From Pedobacter sp. MC2016-14 (GTDB lineage: Bacteria > Bacteroidota > Bacteroidia > Sphingobacteriales > Sphingobacteriaceae), in NCBI RefSeq assembly GCF_020991475.1, contig NZ_JAJMPA010000001.1, positions 2,294,001 to 2,358,000 of the forward strand: 64,000 bases of DNA. Direction: 5' to 3'. Below are positions 16,038 through 24,747 of the stretch, piece by piece (the first letter of the stretch is position 1; every line of letters begins with the position of its first letter). The notes beneath the pieces were generated by a model. That model saw only the letters and a program-made list of their open reading frames with translations, was not told the origin of the DNA and did not search any database. The position numbers and the translations under genes were made by a program.

Positions 16038-17375
16038 ATGGCTAAAAGCTTTGAAGAATTTAATTTAAACAGGCAGATCCTAAATGCCGTTGCGGATGCC
16101 GGCTTTAGTACAGCTACGCCTATACAGGAAAAGGCAATTGCCCCTGTGTTATCCGGGCAGGATATTTTTGGTATAGCAGAAACGGGTACAGGTAAAACGG
16201 CTGCCTACGTGTTACCTATATTAATGCAGCTAAAATATGCGCAGGGAGATGCTGCTCGGGCGCTAATTCTGGCCCCTACACGTGAACTGGCCATGCAAAT
16301 TGCCGAACATGTAAAAATGTTTTCGGTTTATACCGATTTGCGTTCAGTAGTGGTGTTTGGAGGAATTGGTCCTAAAACTCAGATTGAACAAATTAAGGCC
16401 GGTGTTGATATTATTATTGCCACACCAGGGAGGTTCCTGGATATTTATTTAGCAGGGCATATCAATACGCAATACCTGAAGTTTTTGGTGCTGGACGAAG
16501 CAGATAAAATGATGGATATGGGGTTTATTGGCTCTATTCACCGTATCCTGGAGATTGTGCCTCGTAAAAGGCAGAATTTGTTGTTCTCCGCAACAATGAG
16601 TGACCTGGTTAAAAAGATAGCAGGCGATTTCCTTAAAAACCCAACCATTATAGAGGTAGGAGAGCAGGCTACGCCAGCTTCGACAGTTACTCAGGTTTTT
16701 TACGAAGTGCCTAATTTTAAAACTAAGGTAAACCTGCTGCAGCATTTGCTAAAAGACGATGAGGCTTACAAAAGGCTCATTATTTTCTGTAAAACCAAAA
16801 CCGTTGCCGATAATATTTACAGGTTCATTGTTCGTCGTTTTGGAGAAGAGGCGGTAAGGGTAATTCATGCCAATAAGGGCCAGAATACCAGAATCAATTC
16901 CATCAATGCTTTTAAAGAAGGCAATGTGCGTGTATTGGTGGCTACAGATGTAGCCTCAAGAGGAATTGATGTGAGTGAGGTAAGTCATGTAATCAATTTT
17001 GATGTACCTATTATTATTGAAGACTATGTACACCGGATTGGAAGGACGGGACGTGCCTATGCTAAAGGTGATGCCCTGACTTTTTACACGGAAGCTGAAA
17101 AATATTACATCAGGAAAATAGAGAAACTGATCCGTCAAACAGTTCCTGTTTTATCCTTGCCTGCGGAAGTTTTTGTAGAAGAAACACCGTATGAGGAAAA
17201 GCAGGCTATTGCACGTGCTATTGATGATCAAAAGCGTAAGGATGATCCTAATTTTCAAGGTGCATTTCATGAAAAGAAACATGCCGCCGCCATTGCAGCG
17301 GCAGCAGCAGCTAAAGCCAAGAAAAAGGCTAACAACCCAACACCGTGGAAAAAGGATAAGAAGTTTAAAAAATAA
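16038..17375 (+). CDS. DEAD-box ATP-dependent RNA helicase
   Basis: RNA helicase of 445 residues with all core motifs: Q motif region (FSTATPIQEKAI), motif I AETGTGKT, Ia PTRELA, GG, Ib TPGRF, II DEAD, III SAT, then in the second RecA domain IIFCKTKT, ATDVASRGID and HRIGRTGR. The C-terminus is short, alanine- and lysine-rich (after about residue 415) and ends KKDKKFKK, suitable for RNA contact. Such proteins act in ribosome assembly and mRNA turnover, often under cold stress. It is divergent from pyrC with a near-leaderless promoter candidate. RhlE-like is the closest general description; the exact orthologue cannot be fixed by eye. Confidence 0.95.
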   Translation: MAKSFEEFNLNRQILNAVADAGFSTATPIQEKAIAPVLSGQDIFGIAETGTGKTAAYVLPILMQLKYAQGDAARALILAPTRELAMQIAEHVKMFSVYTDLRSVVVFGGIGPKTQIEQIKAGVDIIIATPGRFLDIYLAGHINTQYLKFLVLDEADKMMDMGFIGSIHRILEIVPRKRQNLLFSATMSDLVKKIAGDFLKNPTIIEVGEQATPASTVTQVFYEVPNFKTKVNLLQHLLKDDEAYKRLIIFCKTKTVADNIYRFIVRRFGEEAVRVIHANKGQNTRINSINAFKEGNVRVLVATDVASRGIDVSEVSHVINFDVPIIIEDYVHRIGRTGRAYAKGDALTFYTEAEKYYIRKIEKLIRQTVPVLSLPAEVFVEETPYEEKQAIARAIDDQKRKDDPNFQGAFHEKKHAAAIAAAAAAKAKKKANNPTPWKKDKKFKK

Positions 17376-17386
17376 AGCGTTTATCC

Positions 17387-17656
17387 GTGAAACTGACACC
17401 CTTAAATTTAGTGAGTTCTATATGTTTGGTTACCGGGATAATGTTGTTTTTTAAAACGCCATCTACCGCTCCCGCACATATCAACATCAACAGCTTACAG
17501 TCAATTTTCTATTTCACTACTGCAATTATTGCTTTTATTGCAGATTTGGTTTTTAGGAAGTTTATACCTTTGCTGCGCAAACTTTGGGTAGTAGAGGGAC
17601 TGCTTATAGTATTTACACTAGTGCTGATGCTAATTTTAAGAAGCACTACAACCTAG
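17387..17656 (+). CDS. Small membrane protein
   Basis: Unrecognised 89-residue protein starting at a GTG 11 nt after the helicase stop. Three hydrophobic stretches can be seen (about residues 5-22, 37-55 and 67-84) with a lysine/arginine patch RKFIPLLRKLW between the second and third, consistent with a three-helix inner-membrane protein. Its position between the helicase and gldC on the same strand suggests read-through expression. No catalytic motif. It is kept because composition and hydrophobic pattern look protein-like and the gap is otherwise unexplained; the start codon is uncertain. Confidence 0.55.
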   Translation: MKLTPLNLVSSICLVTGIMLFFKTPSTAPAHININSLQSIFYFTTAIIAFIADLVFRKFIPLLRKLWVVEGLLIVFTLVLMLILRSTTT

Positions 17657-17698
17657 AGGAAAAGACATTAAAAGATTAAAAAATACCATAAGATTAAA

Positions 17699-18034
17699 AT
17701 GAAAACAGCAGAAATAAAAATTACAGTTGAACTTGATGATAACAATGTGCCTGAAAATTTGCTTTGGGAGTCTACCGATGCAGAAACACAGGATAAGGTT
17801 CCGGTAAAATCTATGATGCTGGCATTGTGGGACCATAACTACAAAAATTCTATGCGCATAGATTTGTGGACCAAAGATATGCCGGTTGATGAAATGAAGC
17901 GTTTTTTTTATGAAACCTTGCAAACTATGGGCGATAGTTTTTTAAAGGCTACAGGTGAAACCTTAATTATTGAGGATTTGCGTGATTATTGCGCACATTT
18001 TGCAGATAAAATGGGAATAGACCCCCGTAAATAA
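17699..18034 (+). CDS. gldC: Gliding motility protein GldC
   Basis: Small soluble protein of 111 residues matching GldC of Bacteroidota: KTAEIKITVELDDNNVPENL at the start, then ESTDAETQDKVPVKSMMLALWD and MPVDEMKRFFYETLQTMGDSF. GldC is a conserved cytoplasmic protein from the gliding gene set whose molecular role is unknown; it is widespread also in non-gliding members. Here it is followed after 6 nt by a membrane protein gene and then ccmB, so it probably forms an operon with the cytochrome c maturation genes. It is physically separated from gldA/gldFG by about 15 kb. Confidence 0.88.
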   Translation: MKTAEIKITVELDDNNVPENLLWESTDAETQDKVPVKSMMLALWDHNYKNSMRIDLWTKDMPVDEMKRFFYETLQTMGDSFLKATGETLIIEDLRDYCAHFADKMGIDPRK

Positions 18035-18040
18035 ATAAAA

Positions 18041-18457
18041 ATGAAAGCACAAGGCGTTGTAGGGGCCATTGTAATGGCTGCAGGTGGTTTATGTCCCCTG
18101 GTTCATGTTCCAATTATGGGAAACTGGAATTACTTTGGGATAGATCCTTATCTGGGAAGCATTTTTTATGTATTTGTGGTGCTGGCCTTACTTGGCGCAT
18201 TGGCAAATAAAACCGGATTAATGCGTTTTTCAGGCTGGGCAGTAGTAGTTTTTGTGATACTTACCTTACTTGCGGTTTGGTTTAAAACTCATGGTGCATT
18301 TGGCTTTTTACACTTTAAAAAGCTCATTAACCTGGCATCTGGTATGGTGAAATTTAAATGGGGATGGTTTGTGATCCTTGCTGGTGCATTACTAATGCTT
18401 ACCGTAAGAAAGGAAAAAAAGGCTTTTCCGCTTGATCCTAATCGTCCACTTACCTAA
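18041..18457 (+). CDS. Four-helix membrane protein between gldC and ccmB
   Basis: Unrecognised 138-residue membrane protein. Four hydrophobic segments are visible (about 5-22, 37-56, 63-80 and 103-120), separated by short polar loops such as PIMGNWNYFGIDPY and KTHGAFGFLHFKK. The C-terminus is cytoplasmic-like and basic (VRKEKKAFPLDPNR). It begins 6 nt after gldC and ends 6 nt before ccmB on the same strand, so it is almost certainly co-transcribed with them. A role with the Ccm membrane complex is possible from position only; no heme-binding tryptophan-rich motif is present. Confidence 0.75.
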   Translation: MKAQGVVGAIVMAAGGLCPLVHVPIMGNWNYFGIDPYLGSIFYVFVVLALLGALANKTGLMRFSGWAVVVFVILTLLAVWFKTHGAFGFLHFKKLINLASGMVKFKWGWFVILAGALLMLTVRKEKKAFPLDPNRPLT

Positions 18458-18463
18458 TTCTCT

Positions 18464-19126
18464 GTGATGCAGCTTGTCCTGGAAGTAAAACATCTGATAA
18501 AAAAGGAGATTCTGTTAGAATGGCGGTCAAAATACGCTTTAAATGGTGTGCTGCTATATGTGGTTTCAACAGTATTTGTTTGTTTTTTATCCTTTGTGTC
18601 GTTAAAAGGGGTAACCTGGAATGCTTTGTTCTGGATCATTATGCTTTTTGCCTCCATTAATACAGTCTCTAAGAGTTTCCTCCAGGAAAGTAAAGGGAGA
18701 CAGCTTTATGTATACACGATAGCCAGTCCACTGGCACTTATTATTTCCAAAACCATTTACAACATGTTTTTAATGCTATTGGTTACTGTAGTAGCATTGG
18801 CATTTTACACTTTGGTATTTGGCTACACACCAGAAGATCTTGGCCTCTACCTCATCGCTACTTTATTGGGGAGCATGAGTTTTTCTACCATTTTCACCAT
18901 GATTTCCGCAATAGCATCGAAAGCTGGAAATGGTGGAATGCTGATGGCCATTCTTAGTTTTCCTGTCATTATCCCGGTAATTACCGTTTTAATTAAGTTA
19001 ACAAAAAATGCTTGTGACGGGCTTGACCGGAGTGTGAGTTTGGATGAAATTTTTACACTGCTCATCATCAATGTGCTTGTCATGGCTTTTTCTATATTGT
19101 TATTTCCCTACCTTTGGCGAGACTAA
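18464..19126 (+). CDS. ccmB: Heme exporter permease CcmB
   Basis: Membrane subunit of the CcmABCD release complex for cytochrome c maturation; 220 residues, normal for CcmB. It starts with a soluble LVLEVKHLIKKEILLEWRSKYA, the typical N-terminal region, followed by about six membrane helices. Family-like stretches include TVSKSFLQESKGRQLYVYTI, ASPLALIISKTIYN and SGNGG-like SKAGNGGMLMAILSFPVIIPV. The ATPase partner CcmA is not in this window, so it must be encoded elsewhere. ccmC follows after 12 nt. Confidence 0.9.
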   Translation: MMQLVLEVKHLIKKEILLEWRSKYALNGVLLYVVSTVFVCFLSFVSLKGVTWNALFWIIMLFASINTVSKSFLQESKGRQLYVYTIASPLALIISKTIYNMFLMLLVTVVALAFYTLVFGYTPEDLGLYLIATLLGSMSFSTIFTMISAIASKAGNGGMLMAILSFPVIIPVITVLIKLTKNACDGLDRSVSLDEIFTLLIINVLVMAFSILLFPYLWRD

Positions 19127-19138
19127 AATCTATTAATA

Positions 19139-19804
19139 ATGTATAAATCCTGGTGGAAAATTTTAGGTGCTGTTTTGGTGATGTACTCCACAATTGCTGG
19201 CTTTTTGGCTAAAACCCCCGAACTACCCATTCTTCATGAAAGTATCAGAAATCTGTATTTCCACGTTCCTATGTGGTTTAGTATGATTGTGCTGTTTAGT
19301 ATTTCTGTAGTTCAAAGTATTAAATTTTTGAGTAACGGAGATGCAAAAAGCGACCTTAAAGCAGTAGAAAGTGTAAATGCGGGTATCATTTTTGGTATTC
19401 TGGGCATTATTACCGGCGCCATTTGGGCAAGGTTTACCTGGGGCCAGGCCTGGAGCTTTGATGTAAAACAAAATTTTGCTGCCATAGCATTGCTGCTTTA
19501 TTTTGCCTACATGATATTGAGAAATGCCATTGATGAAGATCAAAAACGGGCAAAGATTTCTGCTATATACAACATATTTGCCTTTCCTATGATGGTGGTG
19601 CTTTTGTTTGTGCTGCCACGTTTGTCTGATTCGTTGCATCCCGGCAATGGAGGTAATCCTGGTTTTAATTCTTATGACCTGGATAGCAGAATGCGAATGA
19701 TTTTTTATCCTGCTTGTATTGGGTGGATATTAATTGGCTATTGGATGTACACTTTATTGTTTAGGGTACGCGTTCTGGAAACTAACGAAAAAAATATTGC
19801 TTAA
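19139..19804 (+). CDS. ccmC: CcmC/CcsA-type heme handling protein
   Basis: Integral membrane protein that presents heme to CcmE; 221 residues with about six helices. The periplasmic tryptophan-containing loop reads FTWGQAWSFDVKQN, a variant of the WWD motif (the E. coli protein has WGTWW-like sequence), flanked by histidines in ILHESIRNLYFHVPMW and SDSLHPGN that fit axial ligands. The variant motif is an oddity of this lineage rather than evidence of loss. It lies between ccmB and the small ccmD-like gene; its stop overlaps the next ATG by one base (TAATG), indicating translational coupling. Confidence 0.88.
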   Translation: MYKSWWKILGAVLVMYSTIAGFLAKTPELPILHESIRNLYFHVPMWFSMIVLFSISVVQSIKFLSNGDAKSDLKAVESVNAGIIFGILGIITGAIWARFTWGQAWSFDVKQNFAAIALLLYFAYMILRNAIDEDQKRAKISAIYNIFAFPMMVVLLFVLPRLSDSLHPGNGGNPGFNSYDLDSRMRMIFYPACIGWILIGYWMYTLLFRVRVLETNEKNIA

Positions 19805-20028
19805 TGATCATGAAGAAATTTATAATAACCTTTTTAATGCTGCTGGTTACCGGCCAGTTGTTTGCTCAGAATGAAAATTCTGCCATTACTGATAGTTTGT
19901 ATGCATCAGGAAAAATCTACGTAGTTGTGGTTTGTGTGGCTGTAATTTTATTGGGTTTAATCTTTTTTATGTTTTCTGTAGACAGCAGATTAAAAAAAGT
20001 TGAAAAAAAATCTGCCGATAAAAACTAA
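19804..20028 (+). CDS. CcmD-like small membrane protein
   Basis: Protein of 74 residues with a signal-like hydrophobic start (FIITFLMLLVTGQLFAQ), a short periplasmic stretch, a single membrane helix (VVVVCVAVILLGLIFFMF, about 41-58) and a charged cytoplasmic tail SRLKKVEKKSADKN. This architecture and position directly after ccmC match the CcmD family, which stabilises the CcmC-CcmE interaction. The start is either ATG 19804, overlapping the ccmC stop, or ATG 19810. A strong terminator about 70 nt downstream closes the operon. Confidence 0.75.
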   Translation: MIMKKFIITFLMLLVTGQLFAQNENSAITDSLYASGKIYVVVVCVAVILLGLIFFMFSVDSRLKKVEKKSADKN

Positions 20029-20096
20029 ATTTAAAACGTTTAAACGTGGTTTTTGTTATTGGTAACTAAGGGTGTGAGGGCTACACTAAGCTTTTG

Positions 20097-20121
20097 GCGA
20101 TTTGTATAAATCGCTTTTTTT
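20097..20121 (+). terminator. Terminator after ccmBCD
   Basis: Perfect 7-bp stem GCGATTT/AAATCGC with loop GTAT, followed by seven Ts. Ends the gldC-ccmBCD unit. Confidence 0.9.
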
Positions 20122-20133
20122 AGTGCAATTTTG
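20101..20133 (+). promoter_or_regulatory. Candidate promoter of glutamate dehydrogenase
   Basis: TTTG (20101-20104), 21-nt spacer, then CAATTTTG (20126-20133), one mismatch from TAnnTTTG. The -33 element lies inside the preceding terminator hairpin. ATG follows 43 nt downstream. Confidence 0.5.
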
Positions 20134-20176
20134 CATCATAATTAAGAACTGAGTTCAAATTCATAAAAAAAGACCA

Positions 20177-21598
20177 ATGATTAGTACAGCAAACGAGACA
20201 AATTTCTTTTCAGATGTTTGTGAAAATTTTGACAGTGCAGCCCGATTTACCTCACATCCTGAGGGTCTATTAAATCAAATTAAAGCGTGTAACAGTGTTT
20301 ACCGCTTTCAGTTCCCCATCCGCCGAGGAAACGGTTTTGAAGTGATTGATGCATGGCGTGTTGAACACTCTCACCATATGAGTCCAACCAAAGGTGGGAT
20401 TCGTTATAGCGAAATGGTTAACGAAGATGAGGTAATGGCCCTTGCGGCTTTAATGACCTACAAATGTGCCATCGTTAATGTTCCTTTTGGTGGCGCTAAA
20501 GGTGGTATCAAAATTAACCCTAAAAATTATACAGTGGCGGAGCTGGAAACCATTACCCGCCGTTATACGACTGAATTAATCAAAAAGAATTTTATTGGTC
20601 CTGGTATTGACGTTCCTGCTCCTGATTATGGATCTGGAGAGCGTGAAATGAGCTGGATTGCAGATACGTATATGACCATGAACCCCGGGCAACTGGATGC
20701 TTTAGGTTGTGTAACCGGAAAACCTATTGCTTTGCATGGTATCCGCGGACGTAAGGAAGCAACAGGACGTGGTGTTGCTTATGCTGTGCGTGAATGTGTA
20801 AGTGTTGCCGAAGATATGGCTAAAATTGGCTTAAAAGCTGGTTTAGGTGATAAAAAGGTTATTGTTCAGGGTTTAGGTAACGTGGGTTACCACTCCGCTA
20901 AATTCCTGGCAGAATTTGGCGCAACCATTGTTGGTCTTTGCGAGTTTGAAGGCGCCATTTACAATGCCAATGGTTTAAATATTGATGAAGTATTTACACA
21001 CCGTAAATTAACAGGTTCTATCCTTGGCTTTCCGGGTGCTACAGAATTTAAAAATTCTGAAGAAGGTTTAGAACAACCTTGTGATATTTTGGTGCCTGCA
21101 GCTTTAGAAAATGTACTTACCGAAGATAACATCAGGAACATTAAGGCTAAAATTATTGCTGAAGGTGCCAACGGACCAACTACTCCGGGTGCAGAAGCTA
21201 TTTTTACAGAGATGGGCGGGATCATTATTCCGGATATGTATTGTAATGCCGGGGGTGTTACAGTTTCTTATTTTGAATGGTTAAAAAACCTTTCTCATGT
21301 GGCTTTTGGCCGTATGGAAAGCCGTTATGCTGAAAATTCAAATACCAACTTAATTAATACACTTGAAGGTCTTACTGGTCAAAGTATACCAGCAGAGCAT
21401 CGCACTATGTTAATTAAGGGCGCTTCAGAATTAGAATTGGTAAATTCTGGTCTTGAAGATACCATGAGTCATTCTTACCATGAAATCAGGGAAACTTTAT
21501 TGTCTAAACCTGGTATTCAAACTTTAAGAACAGCAGCCTTTGTAGGCTCAATTGACAAAATTGCGGTTTCTTACATGAACCTGGGTATTTGGCCATAA
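20177..21598 (+). CDS. gdhA: Glutamate dehydrogenase (Glu/Leu/Phe/Val dehydrogenase family)
   Basis: Interconverts glutamate and 2-oxoglutarate plus ammonia. Length is 473 residues. The substrate-binding and catalytic region is [36 protein letters not shown] (catalytic lysine in the GGAKGG segment) and [18 protein letters not shown]. The Rossmann domain shows [17 protein letters not shown]; the C-terminal part includes [15 protein letters not shown] and [15 protein letters not shown]. Coenzyme preference is not readable with certainty. It has its own promoter and terminator although it interrupts the ccm genes, so its location is probably incidental. Confidence 0.95.
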   Translation: MISTANETNFFSDVCENFDSAARFTSHPEGLLNQIKACNSVYRFQFPIRRGNGFEVIDAWRVEHSHHMSPTKGGIRYSEMVNEDEVMALAALMTYKCAIVNVPFGGAKGGIKINPKNYTVAELETITRRYTTELIKKNFIGPGIDVPAPDYGSGEREMSWIADTYMTMNPGQLDALGCVTGKPIALHGIRGRKEATGRGVAYAVRECVSVAEDMAKIGLKAGLGDKKVIVQGLGNVGYHSAKFLAEFGATIVGLCEFEGAIYNANGLNIDEVFTHRKLTGSILGFPGATEFKNSEEGLEQPCDILVPAALENVLTEDNIRNIKAKIIAEGANGPTTPGAEAIFTEMGGIIIPDMYCNAGGVTVSYFEWLKNLSHVAFGRMESRYAENSNTNLINTLEGLTGQSIPAEHRTMLIKGASELELVNSGLEDTMSHSYHEIRETLLSKPGIQTLRTAAFVGSIDKIAVSYMNLGIWP

Positions 21599-21636
21599 AT
21601 TTTCTACTGTCCGCGCGGCATTAAGAAATAAACGAT

Positions 21637-21668
21637 AAACCGTACCGGGATAACTGGTGCGGTTTTTT
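21637..21668 (+). terminator. Terminator after glutamate dehydrogenase
   Basis: Stem AAACCGTACC/GGTGCGGTTT (one G-T pair) around a 9-nt loop, followed by a T run. Confidence 0.85.
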
Positions 21669-21790
21669 GTTTTTAGTAACAAAGCTATAGCGATAGTTTT
21701 CAAATGTTGATGTTATGTCAACGGAGTATCAATCAAATGTCATCTAATAGAAACATCTGGAGGCAAAAGATTTTGGCTGCGTATATTTTT

Positions 21791-21798
21791 TATCTTTG
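21791..21798 (+). promoter_or_regulatory. Candidate -7 box (TATCTTTG) of ccmE
   Basis: Exact TAnnTTTG match 25 nt before the ccmE ATG. A TTTTG at 21771 is somewhat close to be a -33 element (15-nt spacer). Confidence 0.45.
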
Positions 21799-21823
21799 TG
21801 CTCTGTTTTTAATATAGGTATTT

Positions 21824-22276
21824 ATGAAGAAGAGTGCGATTATCGGTTTGATAACAATTGCGATTTGTGTTTGCTTTTTGGTAAGCTTAAACGCTGATAC
21901 CAGTAATTACTCCACCTTTAAAGAAGCTGCAAAAGATTCAAGAGAATTCCATGTAATGGGCTACTGGGAAAAGTCCAAAGGGATGTACTACGATGCCTTA
22001 AAAGATGCCAATCACTTTTCTTTTTATATGAAAGATCAGGATGGACAGGTGGGTAAAGTGATTTACAACGGTACTAAGCCACAAGATTTTGAACGCTCAG
22101 AGAAACTTGTACTGATTGGTAAAATGGATGCTGGTGTTTTCTATGCTTCTAAAATATTGATGAAATGTCCTTCAAAATACAATGATAATCTTGTGGAAGT
22201 GAAGCAGGATGGTACCGTTGAAAAAGAGGATGGTACTAAAGTGAAGCAGGACGGAAAAGTTAAACAATACAACTAA
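21824..22276 (+). CDS. ccmE: CcmE heme chaperone, Cys-type
   Basis: Membrane-anchored periplasmic heme chaperone of cytochrome c maturation, 150 residues. It has an N-terminal anchor (SAIIGLITIAICVCFLV) and an OB-fold region with YWEKSKGMYYDALKDANHFSFYMKD and LVLIGKMDAGVFYASKILMKCPSKYND. The heme-attachment site in E. coli is the histidine of an HxxxY motif; here the equivalent is CPSKY, a C-x3-Y. That cysteine variant is known from archaeal and Desulfovibrio CcmE. The tail (EVKQDGTVEKEDGTKVKQDG) is charged and repeat-like. The gene is 5 nt upstream of ccmF. Confidence 0.85.
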   Translation: MKKSAIIGLITIAICVCFLVSLNADTSNYSTFKEAAKDSREFHVMGYWEKSKGMYYDALKDANHFSFYMKDQDGQVGKVIYNGTKPQDFERSEKLVLIGKMDAGVFYASKILMKCPSKYNDNLVEVKQDGTVEKEDGTKVKQDGKVKQYN

Positions 22277-22281
22277 TTTTA

Positions 22282-24747
22282 ATGGATATTCAATTTGCAG
22301 GAGAGACCCTCCTTCCCGGTAAAATAGGCCAGTTTTTCATCGTGCTTTCCTTTGCGGCGTCTTTGCTTGCTACACTTTCCTATTTTTTTGCCGTAAAAAA
22401 TAAAGACCTTTCTGATCATTCCTGGACACGTATAGGTCGTATTGCTTTTTTTGTCAACTGGGCAAGTGTTATCGGTATAGGGTCAACCTTGTTTTATCTG
22501 ATTTTAAATCATTATAACGAATATTACTACGTTTATTTCCACTCTTCAAAAGCATTACCGGTATATTATATCGTCTCGGCATTTTGGGAAGGACAGGAAG
22601 GAAGCTTTTGGCTTTGGGCTTTTTGGCAAAGTTTACTTGGCGCACTGTTAATCTGGAAAGCTAAATCATGGGAAAACGGTGTAATGACTGTTGTTTCCTT
22701 ATCGCAGGTTTTTTTAACCTCTATGTTATTGGGGGTTCAGTTATTTGGGGAGCGCATCGGTAGTTCTCCATTTATTCTGCTTAGAGAAGCTGTTGTTTTA
22801 AAAGATATGGCCCCTGTGGTTTTTGCAAACCCGGAAAATTTAAAAAATTACCTTAATTTTATCACAGATGGAAGAGGCTTAAATCCATTGTTGCAAAACT
22901 ATTGGATGGTGATTCACCCTCCAACCTTGTTTCTTGGATTTGCAAGCATGGTAGTTCCTTTTGCTTATGCCATTGCCGGACTTTGGCAACGAAAATATAA
23001 AGAGTGGGTTAAGCCTGCTTTACCATGGGCGCTATTTGCCGTAATGATTTTAGGTACTGGGATCATCATGGGCTCTTTCTGGGCTTACGAGGCTTTAAAC
23101 TTTGGCGGCTTTTGGGCATGGGATCCTGTTGAAAATGCATCGTTAATTCCATGGTTGATGCTTATTGGTGGTGTGCATGTAATGATTGCCTTTAAAAATA
23201 CAGGTCACGCTTTTTTTACGGCCATCGCTTTGGTTTTATTGAGCTTCCTGTTGGTGCTGTACGCTTCATTTTTAACCCGTAGTGGGATATTAGGCGAAAC
23301 ATCTGTACACTCGTTCACGGACCTGGGTATGTTTGGTCACCTCATCTTATACAATGTTGTGTTTTTGGTCCTACCTGTGGTGTTGTTGGTGTTAAGATGG
23401 AAAGAATTGCCAATTACCAATAAAGATGAAGAAACCTATTCCAGGGAATTCTGGCTTTTTATTGGTGCGCTGGTGGTTACCGTAGCCTGTATTCAGGTTA
23501 TTTTTACCACCTCTGTTCCGGTATTTAACAAAGCTTTCGGAACCAATTTTGCCCCACCTATAGACGCTATAAAGTACTATAACCAATGGCAGGCTCCATT
23601 TGCTATTTTGGTAACTATTATCTCCGGATTTTCTCAGTTTTTAAGGTATAAACGTACAGACCCACGTAAATTTTATAGTTCACTGATTGCTTGCCTGGTG
23701 TTTTCTGTTGTTTTAACGGGTGTTTTTGTATGGATAACTGGTGTTTACACCAATCTGATGTATATTTTGCTGAGTTTCAGTTCTGTATTCGCCATATTGT
23801 CCAATGCGCGTTTGTTGGCCCAGGGTTTTGGTGGTAAATCAAAGCTGGTAGGTGCTGCAGTAGCGCATATTGGTTTCGCATTTTTGCTGATTGGTGCCAT
23901 GGTAGCTGCTGCAACCAGTAAGCCGATATCCATTAACAGCACCAATTTTATCCCTGTAAAGGATTTTGAAAAGGTAGAAAAACCGGGAGAAAATATGGTA
24001 TTGTATCGCAACGAACCTAAAAAAATGGGGCGGTATACGGTAACTTATGTTAGGGATACCACGGTTGCCCCGAATACGTATTACACACTTAATTTTAAGG
24101 TGATAGATGATAAAGGAACCATCAAAGAAAGCTTTGATCTGAACCCGCATGTTCAGGTAAATGAGAAGATGGGCCTAATTGCCTCTCCAGATACAAAACA
24201 TTACATTACTACAGATATTTATACCCACATTACCAGTGCTCCTGATAAGCAAGAATCTCATGAAGACCACGAAGGTCATAATGATGAAGAAAACTATAAA
24301 ACACCAAGAATTGTAAACGTGAAAATGGGTGATACCCTGCACACCAGCAGTGGAATTATTACTGTAAAGGCATTGAATACCAAGCCGGCAGCCAAAGACC
24401 TCGTTTTATCTCCAAATGATGTTGCGGTAGGCTTACCTCTTGAAATTGACCTTAATGGTAAAATTTATAATACTGAGCCTATATTTTTAGTGAAGGGACA
24501 AAATACGTTTGACTTTGCCAGAACTATTGATGACCTGGGCTTAAGGTTCAGGTTCACTAAGGTTCTTCCGGAAGAGCAACGAGCAGAATTACAAGTGTTT
24601 GAAAAGCCTCAGCAAGCAAAAGACTGGGTGGTTTTTAAAGCCATTGAATTCCCTTTCATCAACCTGTATTGGGTGGGTACAATTGTAATGGTAATCGGTT
24701 TTATAATTTCTATAGTAAGAAGGAAAAAGGAAATCAAAGCTGCCTAA
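22282..24747 (+). CDS. ccmF: CcmF-type cytochrome c heme lyase subunit
   Basis: Large polytopic membrane protein of 821 residues that transfers heme to apocytochrome c. The hallmark WWD domain is present as GGFWAWDPVENASLIPWL near residue 275; WEGQEGSFWLWAFWQSLLGA and MVIHPPTLFLGFASM are also typical of CcmF. About 13-14 helices are followed by a soluble region (about 545-790) containing a histidine-rich segment ESHEDHEGHND, and a final membrane helix. The gene follows ccmE by 5 nt and ends immediately at the next start, so ccmE-ccmF-DUF2520 form one transcript. No ccmG or ccmH is in the window. Confidence 0.93.
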   Translation: MDIQFAGETLLPGKIGQFFIVLSFAASLLATLSYFFAVKNKDLSDHSWTRIGRIAFFVNWASVIGIGSTLFYLILNHYNEYYYVYFHSSKALPVYYIVSAFWEGQEGSFWLWAFWQSLLGALLIWKAKSWENGVMTVVSLSQVFLTSMLLGVQLFGERIGSSPFILLREAVVLKDMAPVVFANPENLKNYLNFITDGRGLNPLLQNYWMVIHPPTLFLGFASMVVPFAYAIAGLWQRKYKEWVKPALPWALFAVMILGTGIIMGSFWAYEALNFGGFWAWDPVENASLIPWLMLIGGVHVMIAFKNTGHAFFTAIALVLLSFLLVLYASFLTRSGILGETSVHSFTDLGMFGHLILYNVVFLVLPVVLLVLRWKELPITNKDEETYSREFWLFIGALVVTVACIQVIFTTSVPVFNKAFGTNFAPPIDAIKYYNQWQAPFAILVTIISGFSQFLRYKRTDPRKFYSSLIACLVFSVVLTGVFVWITGVYTNLMYILLSFSSVFAILSNARLLAQGFGGKSKLVGAAVAHIGFAFLLIGAMVAAATSKPISINSTNFIPVKDFEKVEKPGENMVLYRNEPKKMGRYTVTYVRDTTVAPNTYYTLNFKVIDDKGTIKESFDLNPHVQVNEKMGLIASPDTKHYITTDIYTHITSAPDKQESHEDHEGHNDEENYKTPRIVNVKMGDTLHTSSGIITVKALNTKPAAKDLVLSPNDVAVGLPLEIDLNGKIYNTEPIFLVKGQNTFDFARTIDDLGLRFRFTKVLPEEQRAELQVFEKPQQAKDWVVFKAIEFPFINLYWVGTIVMVIGFIISIVRRKKEIKAA

